A DNA stretch of 26,361 bases from Hyphomicrobiales bacterium (lineage in GTDB: Bacteria; Pseudomonadota; Alphaproteobacteria; Rhizobiales; Xanthobacteraceae): the NCBI GenBank assembly GCA_016210825.1, contig JACQTM010000308.1, positions 1-26,361 on the forward strand. Reading direction: 5' to 3'. The notes beneath the pieces are model-generated. The model was not told the origin of the DNA. It made no database searches and saw only the letters and a program-made list of their open reading frames with translations. A program made the position numbers and the translations under genes. Each line of letters begins with the position of its first letter. Within the stretch, counting starts at the first letter, position 1. This document shows, one piece after another, positions 14,006 to 21,415 of this stretch.

Positions 14006-15959
14006 CCGCCCGGTCTTCCACGATGCGCACAACGTCCGCCATGATGCGGTTTAACTCGAAATCCTTCGGCGTATAGACCGCGGCAACGCCGGCTTCTTTG
14101 AGTAGGATGGCGTCTTCCGGCGGAACGATGCCGCCGACGACGACAGGCACGCCATCGAGGCCGGCCCTTTTCATGCGATCAACTACATCGCGCACCAGCG
14201 GCACGTGCGAACCCGAGAGGATCGAGAGGCCGACCACGTGTACGTCCTGATTGCGCGCAGCGTCGACGATCTGCTCCGGCGTAAGCCGGATACCGTCATA
14301 AACTACGTCCATACCTGCGTCGCGCGCGCGGACCGCGATCTGCTCGGCGCCGTTGGAATGGCCATCGAGGCCGGGCTTGCCGACGAGGAATTTCAGCCGC
14401 CGGCCGAGCTTGCGCGAGACGCGGTCGACCTCCTCGCGCAGTGGATCGAGCCCTTGCGCCGAATTGCGCGCGGCGCGGCCGACGCCGGTCGGCGCGCGGT
14501 ATTCGCCGAAAACGCTGCGGAACGCCGCACCCCACTCACCGGTGGTGACGCCAGCTTTGGCGCAGGTGATAGAGGCCGGCATGATGTTACGGCCGTCTTT
14601 CGCCGCGGCGCGAAGGTCTTTCAGTGCCGCGGCGACTGCGTTGTCGTCGCGCGCCGCGCGCCACGCCTTCAGCCGCGCGATCTGCTCGGCTTCGATCTCC
14701 GAAGATACGGTCAGGATCGCGTCCGTGCCGCCGGCGAGCGGAGAAGGCTCGCTTTCAACAAATTTATTGACGCCGACGACCACATGATCGCCGCGCTCGA
14801 TGGCCTCGAGGCGCGCGGTATTGGATTCGACGAGTTGCCGCTTCATGTAGCTTGACTCGATCGCAGCCACGGCGCCACCCATCGCTTCGATGCGCGTGAG
14901 TTCCTCCTTTGCCTCGCGCTTTAAGTCCGCAACCTTGTGCGCGATCTCCTCGGAACCATCGAAGATGTCGCCATATTCGAGAAGATCAGTTTCGTAGGCG
15001 AGGATCTGCTGCATGCGCAGCGACCATTGCTGGTCGAACGGCCGCGGTAAGCCGAGCGCCTCGTTCCATGCCGGCAGTTGCACGGCGCGCGCACGCGCGT
15101 TTTTCGACAGCGTTACCGCTAGCATCTCCAGCAAAATGCGGGCGATGTTGTTTTCCGGCTGCTGCTCGGTCAGCCCGAGTGAGTTAACCTGCACGCCGTA
15201 GCGGAACAGGCGCTGCTTGGGGTCGTTGATGCCGTAGCGTTCCGCGGTGATCTCGTCCCACAATTCGGCGAACGCGCGCATCTTGCAGAGTTCGGTGACA
15301 AAGCGCAGTCCGGCGTTGACGAAAAAGGAAATACGACCGACCGCCTCGCCGAAGGCCTCCTGCGAAACCTCGCCGGATGCCTTAACCACGTCGAGCACGG
15401 CGATCGCGGTTGCCATCGCGAATGCTAATTCCTGCACCGGCGTGGCACCTGCTTCCTGCAAATGGTAGGAGCAGACATTAATCGGATTCCATTTCGGCAT
15501 GTCGCGGAGCGTGAACAAAATCACATCCTTGATCAGCCGCATGGACGGCGCGGGCGGAAACACGTAAGTGCCGCGCGAGAGATATTCCTTGATGATGTCA
15601 TTCTGCGTCGTGCCAGCCAGCGCCGCGTGCGGCACACCCTGTTCGTCGGCGATGGCCACATAGAGTGCGAGCAGCCACGCCGCTGTGGCGTTGATCGTCA
15701 TCGACGTGTTCATCTCAGCGAGCGGAATGCCGGCGAGCAGCGCGCGCATGTCGCCGAGATGGGAAATGGGAACGCCGACCTTGCCGACCTCGCCTCTGGC
15801 AAGGGGGTGGTCGGCGTCGTAGCCGGTCTGGGTCGGCAGATCGAAGGCGACCGAGAGGCCGGTCTGCCCTTTCAGAAGATTTTGCCGATAGAGCGCGTTC
15901 GACTTCTCCGCCGTCGAGTGGCCCGCATAGGTGCGGAAGATCCAAGGCTTGTCGCGCAT
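13992..15959 (-). CDS. ecm: Ethylmalonyl-CoA mutase (MeaA-type, coenzyme B12-dependent)
   Basis: Ecm rearranges (2R)-ethylmalonyl-CoA to (2S)-methylsuccinyl-CoA with adenosylcobalamin, a central step of the ethylmalonyl-CoA pathway. The 655-residue protein has a substrate barrel followed by a B12-binding domain with DGHSNG (about 532-537; His534 would be the cobalt ligand) and GLSILSGSH. The substrate motifs are RTYAGHSTAEKSNALYR, FDLPTQTGYD and LGDMRAL. These follow the Ecm/MeaA type and differ from methylmalonyl-CoA mutase, which has RQYAGFSTAEESN and FDLATHRGYD. ATG 15959 precedes DKPWIFRTYAG as in homologues; the longer frame to 16085 runs into the upstream gene. ccr and mcd nearby support the call. 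Confidence 0.93.
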   Translation of the reverse strand: MRDKPWIFRTYAGHSTAEKSNALYRQNLLKGQTGLSVAFDLPTQTGYDADHPLARGEVGKVGVPISHLGDMRALLAGIPLAEMNTSMTINATAAWLLALYVAIADEQGVPHAALAGTTQNDIIKEYLSRGTYVFPPAPSMRLIKDVILFTLRDMPKWNPINVCSYHLQEAGATPVQELAFAMATAIAVLDVVKASGEVSQEAFGEAVGRISFFVNAGLRFVTELCKMRAFAELWDEITAERYGINDPKQRLFRYGVQVNSLGLTEQQPENNIARILLEMLAVTLSKNARARAVQLPAWNEALGLPRPFDQQWSLRMQQILAYETDLLEYGDIFDGSEEIAHKVADLKREAKEELTRIEAMGGAVAAIESSYMKRQLVESNTARLEAIERGDHVVVGVNKFVESEPSPLAGGTDAILTVSSEIEAEQIARLKAWRAARDDNAVAAALKDLRAAAKDGRNIMPASITCAKAGVTTGEWGAAFRSVFGEYRAPTGVGRAARNSAQGLDPLREEVDRVSRKLGRRLKFLVGKPGLDGHSNGAEQIAVRARDAGMDVVYDGIRLTPEQIVDAARNQDVHVVGLSILSGSHVPLVRDVVDRMKRAGLDGVPVVVGGIVPPEDAILLKEAGVAAVYTPKDFELNRIMADVVRIVEDRAEKAA

Positions 15960-15987
15960 CGCAATGCCACTTATGGCTGCCAAGTAA

Positions 15988-16236
15988 TCATGAACGTTCG
16001 CGCAGGTTTGCTTCTCTTTCCATCCACTCCAACATTCGCCGCGTGTTCTTGGCAATCTCTGTGAGAGCCAGAATTCCTCCTGCAAAAAGGGCGCTGACTA
16101 TAAATCCAACTAATCCACCTACCACCAGTCCAATTTCTCCTAGCGTATATGAAGCTACTCTTGCACCAATCAGCGTCGACACGATAACTATGAGAAAACA
16201 AAAAAAATCGAGAACCCCCAAGATCAATTTTCGCAT
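15988..16236 (-). CDS. Small two-helix membrane protein, function unknown
   Basis: The 82-residue product has two hydrophobic segments (ILGVLDFFCFLIVIVSTLIGA near residues 4-24; IGLVVGGLVGFIVSALFAGGIL near 35-56) and a charged C-terminus (KNTRRMLEWMEREANLRERS). I do not recognise a family. ATG 16236 is chosen over 16290 because GGGAGAG just upstream is a good ribosome site. The stretch is visibly richer in A/T than its neighbours, with runs such as AAAACAAAAAAAATCG at its 5' end, which may mean recent acquisition. It ends 28 bases before ecm on the same strand and could be co-transcribed. Confidence 0.6.
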   Translation of the reverse strand: MRKLILGVLDFFCFLIVIVSTLIGARVASYTLGEIGLVVGGLVGFIVSALFAGGILALTEIAKNTRRMLEWMEREANLRERS

Positions 16237-16332
16237 GGACACTCTCCCTTTCTTTTCTAATGGTAATGAACCAGTTCCGAATACACTCACTGAAATATCT
16301 AAGAGGAGGCTTGATAGGAGCGTTAGAAGCTA

Positions 16333-16355
16333 GGGGGCGCAACTGATGCGCCCCC
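16333..16355. terminator. 9-bp perfect GC hairpin downstream of the YeaQ-like gene
   Basis: GGGGGCGCA (16333-16341), loop ACTGA, TGCGCCCCC (16347-16355). It lies downstream of the minus-strand GlsB/YeaQ gene and upstream of the small membrane protein. The stem is very stable, but no T-run follows on the minus strand, so it may be a partial terminator or stability element. Confidence 0.5.
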
Positions 16356-16408
16356 ATACTTTGTCCATTTTCTTTCGGATTGATCCATAGCCTGATCACA
16401 GAGAAATT

Positions 16409-16663
16409 CTAACTTCTCTTGACGAATCCGATAATCACCAGAAGGATAATAGCGCCGATGACTGCATAGATGATGTCACCGACATAGCCAGTCGGAAGGC
16501 CGAGCCCAAGCCACGGCAGTAGAAAGCCGGCAATGAACGCGCCGACGATACCCACGACGATATTGCCGATCAGGCCGAAGCCGTAGCCCTTGACGATCAT
16601 GCCGGCGAGCCAGCCAGCGATGGCGCCCACGATCAGCCAGACAACCAGACTTTCGATCCCCAT
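16409..16663 (-). CDS. GlsB/YeaQ/YmgE family (transglycosylase-associated) small membrane protein
   Basis: The 84-residue protein is three hydrophobic glycine-rich helices: VVWLIVGAIAGWLAGMIVKG, GNIVVGIVGAFIAGFLLPWLG and IIYAVIGAIILLVIIGFV. The WLIVGAIAGWLAG...G.GFGLIGNIVVGIVGA pattern is the signature of the GlsB/YeaQ family, stress-induced inner-membrane proteins of unclear mechanism. A GGGAGAA ribosome site lies about nine bases upstream of ATG 16663. It is divergent from ccr across a 234-bp regulatory gap. Confidence 0.9.
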   Translation of the reverse strand: MGIESLVVWLIVGAIAGWLAGMIVKGYGFGLIGNIVVGIVGAFIAGFLLPWLGLGLPTGYVGDIIYAVIGAIILLVIIGFVKRS

Positions 16664-16714
16664 GATCCGTTCTCCCTACATGCGGGAGCCTGCTGCGCGG
16701 TCGCCCCCGCGACT

Positions 16715-16844
16715 TTATTGCGTTGCAGCGTAGGGATGATACCGCGCCGGCCTATCGCTGTCAGCCACAGTGATTTGTTGCATTCAAGTCGTGGCAAAAA
16801 TGCACCCACGCCTGGAGTTTGAGGCTCCTGTTGCAGCGCAATAA
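16715..16844. promoter_or_regulatory. Inverted pair of 15-bp motifs upstream of ccr
   Basis: TTATTGCGTTGCAGC (16715-16729) and, on the opposite strand, TTATTGCGCTGCAAC (16830-16844) agree at 13 of 15 positions. They face each other across 100 bp in the gap between the YeaQ-like gene and ccr. The second copy contains the dyad TTGC-N3-GCAA. ccr is regulated at the promoter in other methylotrophic or acetate-growing alphaproteobacteria (CcrR, RamB). Whether this is such a site is inference. Confidence 0.4.
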
Positions 16845-16897
16845 CTGTTCGGGCAAGATGACTTTACGCTGTCGCAAGACTGAGCCGGGAGGGCGGC

Positions 16898-18181
16898 ATG
16901 GCTGCCATTGCGAAACTGACGCCCAAGGCGCTGCCGGTGAAGGACCTTTACGCCATCGGTGAAATTCCACCGCTCGGTCATGTGCCGGAGAAGATGTACG
17001 CCTGGGCGATCCGCAAGGAGCGCCACGGCCCGCCGGAAACCTCGATGCAGGTCGAAGTACTGCCGACCTGGGCAATCGGCGACGATGAAGTGCTGGTCTT
17101 CGTGATGGCGGGCGGCGTCAATTACAACGGCGTCTGGGCGGCGCTCGGTCAGCCGATTTCCGTGCTCGACGTTCACAAGAATCCTTTCCATGTCGCTGGC
17201 TCCGACGCCGCCGGCGTCGTCTGGGCGATCGGGTCGAAAGTGAGGCGCTGGAAGGTCGGCGATGAGGTCATCGTTCATTGCAATCAGGACGATGGCGACG
17301 ATGAGGAATGCAATGGTGGCGATCCGATGCTCTCGTCGTCGCAGCGCATCTGGGGTTATGAGACGCCGGACGGTTCGTTCGCGCAATTCTGCCGCGTACA
17401 GTCGCGTCAATTGATGCCGAAACCCGCGCATCTGACCTGGGAAGAGTCGGCTTGCTACACGCTGACGCTCGCGACCGCTTACCGCATGCTGTTCGGCCAT
17501 CCGCCGCACACGCTCAAGCCCGGCGACAACGTGCTGGTGTGGGGCGCCTCGGGAGGCTTGGGCGTGTTCGGCGTGCAGCTCTGCGCGGCGTCCGGCGCTA
17601 ATGCCATCGGCATCATTTCCGATGAGGGCAAGCGCGACTACGTGATGGAACTTGGCGCCAAAGGCGTCATCAACCGCAAGGATTATTCGTGCTGGGGTCC
17701 GATGCCCAAGGTGAACACGCCTGAATACAACGACTGGGCGAAGGAAGCCCGCCGCTTCGGCAAGGCGATCTGGGACATCACCGCCAAGCGCGACGTCGAT
17801 ATCGTCTTTGAGCATCCGGGCGAGGCGACGTTTCCGGTATCCTGCCTTGTGGTGAAACGTGGCGGCATGGTGGTGTTTTGCGCCGGTACCAGCGGCTTCA
17901 ACCTGACATTCGACGCGCGCTTCGTTTGGATGCGACAGAAGCGCGTCCAGGGTTCGCATTTTGCGCACTTGAAACAGGCAAGCGCCGCCAACCGGTTCGT
18001 GCTCGATCGCCGTATCGACCCGTGCATGAGCGAGGTTTTTCCCTGGGAGAAGATCCCGCTGGCGCACCAGAAGATGTGGAAAAATCAGCACGCGCCCGGC
18101 AACATGGCGGTGCTGGTTAATTCGCCGCGCACGGGCCTGCGTAACCTCGAGGACGTGACCGAAACGGCGACCAGCGTCTAA
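16898..18181 (+). CDS. ccr: Crotonyl-CoA carboxylase/reductase
   Basis: Ccr reductively carboxylates crotonyl-CoA with CO2 and NADPH to (2S)-ethylmalonyl-CoA, the committing step of the ethylmalonyl-CoA pathway. The 427-residue medium-chain dehydrogenase/reductase has an N-terminal GroES-like domain (GVNYNGVWAALGQP near residues 74-87; IWGYETPDGSFAQF near 150). A Rossmann domain follows (VLVWGASGGLGVFGVQL near 211). QGSHFAH near 350 carries the His that, with the Asn and Glu of the earlier motifs, forms the CO2 pocket in characterised enzymes. Length and motifs match alphaproteobacterial Ccr, not simple enoyl reductases. A CGGGAGGGCGG ribosome site precedes ATG 16898. It converges with the YihY gene one base away. 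Confidence 0.96.
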   Translation: MAAIAKLTPKALPVKDLYAIGEIPPLGHVPEKMYAWAIRKERHGPPETSMQVEVLPTWAIGDDEVLVFVMAGGVNYNGVWAALGQPISVLDVHKNPFHVAGSDAAGVVWAIGSKVRRWKVGDEVIVHCNQDDGDDEECNGGDPMLSSSQRIWGYETPDGSFAQFCRVQSRQLMPKPAHLTWEESACYTLTLATAYRMLFGHPPHTLKPGDNVLVWGASGGLGVFGVQLCAASGANAIGIISDEGKRDYVMELGAKGVINRKDYSCWGPMPKVNTPEYNDWAKEARRFGKAIWDITAKRDVDIVFEHPGEATFPVSCLVVKRGGMVVFCAGTSGFNLTFDARFVWMRQKRVQGSHFAHLKQASAANRFVLDRRIDPCMSEVFPWEKIPLAHQKMWKNQHAPGNMAVLVNSPRTGLRNLEDVTETATSV

Positions 18182-18182
18182 G

Positions 18183-19079
18183 TTAGGCCGTCGTCCGATC
18201 GGATTTCGTGCGTGATTTTGCGATCGCCGCGTTCAGCTCGCCGCCATAAATGAAGATCGACGCCGTCAAGTAGAGGAAGACGAGCGCGATCATCGGCGAG
18301 GCAAGGCCGGCGTAATAGATCGAATAGGTGAAGGCGAAATCGGCGAGGTAGCGGCCGAACAACGCGCCGGCGACGAGCCACAGCACCAGTGTCGCCAAAA
18401 TTCCCGGATAGATGTCGCGCAGCCGGCGGCGGCCTGCCGGAAGCCACAGATGTACGACAATTAGCGGGACGAAGATGAGCACAGTCGCAATTCCAAAGCG
18501 CGCTAGCGTGATAATGTCGCCGAACGGTTCGAGCGCAGGCACATACTTCACCGCCGTTTTCCACAACAACGGCGCAAACAGGACGAGGAACGACAGGGCG
18601 AGCAGCGCGACGGCCGACAATAGTACATATCCGATCGATTCTACGCGCAATAACCACATCGGGCGCGGGTCGACCACACCATAGGCGCGGTTGAGTCCGA
18701 TACGCAGGCTTTCGATGCCGCTCGAGGCAAAATAGAGCGCAAGCACGACGCCAATTGTCAGTACCTGGCCTTGCGCGCTGGTCAGGACGCTATGAATCTC
18801 AAGCGCTATCGGCCCCGCGACTTCCTTTGGCCAAGCCTCGAGCAGAAGTTTTGCCGCCTCGTCGGCAAGATCGTTTGATCCAAAAATCCCGGCGACCGCG
18901 GTCAGGACAAGAAAAAACGGAAATAGCGACATCAACACTGACAGCGCGATGTGGCTCGCAATGGCCCAGCCGTCGTCGTCGTTGAAATGCCAGAAGGCAG
19001 CAAGTGCGATGCGCCACCAATGAATGAAAATGGACACCGGCCTTCGCTCCCTGAAGCGTAAGACCTCACCTTGCAACAT
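18183..19079 (-). CDS. YihY/BrkB family inner-membrane protein
   Basis: The 298-residue protein has about six membrane helices and the YihY/BrkB pattern: N-terminal FNDDDGWAIASHIALSVLMSLFPF, FASSGIESLRIGLNRAYGV in the first third, and a final YYAGLASPMIALVFLYLTASIFIYGGELNA. The family was once called ribonuclease BN in error. It is of uncertain function, possibly transport. ATG 19079 is chosen because the frame further upstream runs into the chemotaxis gene. The ribosome site is weak. It lies 52 bp downstream of the chemoreceptor gene on the same strand and might share its message. Confidence 0.88.
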   Translation of the reverse strand: MLQGEVLRFRERRPVSIFIHWWRIALAAFWHFNDDDGWAIASHIALSVLMSLFPFFLVLTAVAGIFGSNDLADEAAKLLLEAWPKEVAGPIALEIHSVLTSAQGQVLTIGVVLALYFASSGIESLRIGLNRAYGVVDPRPMWLLRVESIGYVLLSAVALLALSFLVLFAPLLWKTAVKYVPALEPFGDIITLARFGIATVLIFVPLIVVHLWLPAGRRRLRDIYPGILATLVLWLVAGALFGRYLADFAFTYSIYYAGLASPMIALVFLYLTASIFIYGGELNAAIAKSRTKSDRTTA

Positions 19080-19131
19080 TCGCAAATGCAAGAGGCAGCC
19101 GCACCACCTTGGCGCGTGCCACTGGATAGCG

Positions 19132-21186
19132 CTAGGCAGCCTGAACTTCGACCAGGAAGCGCCGCACCTCAGCTTCGAGACCCTCGGCTTCGATCGCGAG
19201 CGTATCGGCGAGCGCCTTGACATCTGCGGCCGTCGAACGCGCATCGGCACTGGTGCCAGCAACCCGGCTCATGGCCTCGGCGCCGGTTCGTGCCTCGGCG
19301 GAGGCGCTATTGACACCCTCAGCGATCGCTGCGACCGCGGAATTCTGCTCTTCCACGGTGAGTGCGACATTTGCCGCGATGGTTGACATGTCTTCGATGA
19401 TCGCATTGACCTGGGTGATTGCCTGTGCTGCGTCGGCGGCGGCCGATTGGATCGCGCCGATCTGACCGGCGATCTCCTCAGTCGCCCGTGCCGTCTGACC
19501 GGCAAGCGATTTGACTTCCGATGCGACGACGGCAAAGCCGCGACCGGCCTCACCGGCGCGCGCGGCTTCGATCGTGGCATTGAGCGCGAGCAGATTAGTC
19601 TGCCCGGCGATCGCCTGAATCAATGTGACGACTTCGCCGATCCGGCTCGCGGCATTGCCGAGATCGGTCATCGTCACCGCGGTACGGCGCCCCTCGGACA
19701 CCGCGCGGCTGGCGACGCCGGTCGACTTATTCGCCTGCGTGGCAATTTCCGCGATCGAAGCTGCAAGCTCCTCCACCGAGCCAGCCGCCGCAGTAACATT
19801 GCTTGAGGCCGCATTGACCCTGCTCTCGGCCGTGCGCGCTTCCTCCGATACGGCATCCGCCGTGCTATTGAGATTGCCGGACGTCTTTTCCAGTCGTTCG
19901 GCTGCGTCGCGTACTTTGGCAAGCACCTGATCGACGGATTTTTCGAACCGCGCGATCGTTGCCGCGATCATTTCGCTGCGTTGCTCGCGTGCACGGCTGG
20001 TCTCACTCTGCGTCGCGGCGAGCCGCTCGCGCTCGATAAATGTGTCGCGAAACACGAGCACTGTCCGCGCCATTACACCGATTTCATCTCGCGCGCGTGT
20101 GGCGGGAACGCGGGCCGATGTATCGCCTTCGGCGAGCTGTTTCATCGCCGTTGCAAGCCCGCTGAGTGGTCGCGTGATGCTGCGCCCAATCGTCCAGCTG
20201 AAAATCAGCCCGACCAGGACGGCGGCGCAGCCAACGAGAATGATGATGTTTTTCGTGCGCGCCTGCGAGGTTGTTAAAGCGGCGGAGGCCGAGACGGCTC
20301 TTTCGCGCGCCGTGGTGACGATCTGGTCGGCGGCCGGCATCATATCGCGGGTATCGATGTCAATAATGGCAAGCGCAGGATCGATTCGATCCTTGCTTGC
20401 GATCCACTCGGCAAAGGTGTCGGTATAAACTTTAACCTGACTTTCAAGTTCGCTCTTAAGGGTGGGGGCGCCGTTGATCAGCGCGAAAGTATCGACAAAT
20501 TTTTTATATTCGTCGAAGAACAATTTCTTGATCAGCAGCATTCGATTGATGCGGTAGTCAGCCTCGTAGCGCCGCATCGACAACAATGAAATCAGCAACC
20601 GCTTGGCGTCGAGTTCGGCGACCCATGACATATTATCGTTGATGATGCCCTCGACCTTCAAACCCGATTTTTGCAAACGGCCGCGAATACCGTCATCTTC
20701 GGTAAATCCCAGGAGTTGCTGTTCACGAACGACTTCGCCGAAACGCGACATCACCGAATCCAGGCGCACCCGCAACGAATCGATTTCCATTCGCCCGACG
20801 TCGCCAAGAGAGTTTACCACTGTCTCGATGTTTATGAGCGCGCGCCATTGTGCTTCCTCAAACGCCTTGATCATCCCATCGCTGGGCCGCGCCGCGAAGT
20901 CGCGGGCGGCGATACGCATATTCGCGAGTGCTGCCTTGTATTCGCGGCTGGCGTCCGCGATCTCGGCAGCCTTGTTCATGGTCGCGAAGGCGTCGCCGAC
21001 CTCCGTCTCGCCGCCGCGATAGGCGATGCCATTGGCGACAAAACCGACAACGGGGATCAGCGCGATCGCGATGATGCGAGTGCGGACCGACAGCTTGCCG
21101 ACGAGACGGCCCAACGCGAAGTTAGTGACCCACGCGAAAGGCCCATTGCGTGCGGTAGATTTGGGATTCGAGGATGCAGAGGGCAT
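19132..21186 (-). CDS. Methyl-accepting chemotaxis protein
   Basis: The 684-residue receptor has a membrane anchor at about residues 37-55 and a long helical periplasmic sensor (about 60-310), probably of the helical bimodular type (LLSMRRYEADYRINRMLLIKK). A second helix follows near 312-334, then a HAMP domain (RSITRPLSGLATAMKQLAEG). The cytoplasmic signalling coiled coil has its conserved tip near 520-560, with TLIQAIAGQTNLLALNATIE, ARAGEAGRGFAVVASEV and LAGQTARATEEI, where it would contact CheA/CheW. The ligand is unknown, and no other che or flagellar gene is here, so it must signal to an array encoded elsewhere. It is divergent from mcd. Confidence 0.95.
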   Translation of the reverse strand: MPSASSNPKSTARNGPFAWVTNFALGRLVGKLSVRTRIIAIALIPVVGFVANGIAYRGGETEVGDAFATMNKAAEIADASREYKAALANMRIAARDFAARPSDGMIKAFEEAQWRALINIETVVNSLGDVGRMEIDSLRVRLDSVMSRFGEVVREQQLLGFTEDDGIRGRLQKSGLKVEGIINDNMSWVAELDAKRLLISLLSMRRYEADYRINRMLLIKKLFFDEYKKFVDTFALINGAPTLKSELESQVKVYTDTFAEWIASKDRIDPALAIIDIDTRDMMPAADQIVTTARERAVSASAALTTSQARTKNIIILVGCAAVLVGLIFSWTIGRSITRPLSGLATAMKQLAEGDTSARVPATRARDEIGVMARTVLVFRDTFIERERLAATQSETSRAREQRSEMIAATIARFEKSVDQVLAKVRDAAERLEKTSGNLNSTADAVSEEARTAESRVNAASSNVTAAAGSVEELAASIAEIATQANKSTGVASRAVSEGRRTAVTMTDLGNAASRIGEVVTLIQAIAGQTNLLALNATIEAARAGEAGRGFAVVASEVKSLAGQTARATEEIAGQIGAIQSAAADAAQAITQVNAIIEDMSTIAANVALTVEEQNSAVAAIAEGVNSASAEARTGAEAMSRVAGTSADARSTAADVKALADTLAIEAEGLEAEVRRFLVEVQAA

Positions 21187-21349
21187 GGCCGTCAGAAAAC
21201 CGTCAAATGGTTAATAACTGGAAAAAATTCACCCATGGCCTCATTAGCTCGGTTAGCTGATGCTGATCCGGTGCATTTATGGGGCAGCCAGCCTCTGCCG
21301 AGGCATAGCCCCGGGCATTGTTGAGCCAATATTCTATCGGGTTGCTTTT

Positions 21350-21360
21350 GTGCACTGCAC
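21350..21360. promoter_or_regulatory. Palindrome GTGCA-C-TGCAC upstream of mcd
   Basis: A perfect 11-base dyad lies 56 bp before the mcd start, in the 229-bp gap shared with the divergent chemoreceptor gene. The position suits an operator. TGCA cores also occur in the ccr upstream region, but the motifs are not the same. Confidence 0.25.
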
Positions 21361-21415
21361 GCGTAGTGTCAGTACGGGCCGCCGGGCGCTGGCCTATTCA
21401 TGATCAGAGGGAAAA

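Noticed and set aside
14205..14855. A 216-codon plus-strand frame inside ecm
   Set aside because: It lies entirely over conserved Ecm coding sequence including the B12-binding domain; no independent support.
16784..18091. A 435-codon open frame on the strand opposite ccr
   Set aside because: Its composition (His/Arg/Ala-rich, no recognisable motifs) is what a high-GC gene gives in its antisense frame, and ccr on the other strand is unmistakable.
21184..21225. A CtrA-like TTAA half-site before the chemoreceptor gene (TTAACC on the minus strand)
   Set aside because: Only one half-site is present; the second half at the required seven-base spacing is missing.
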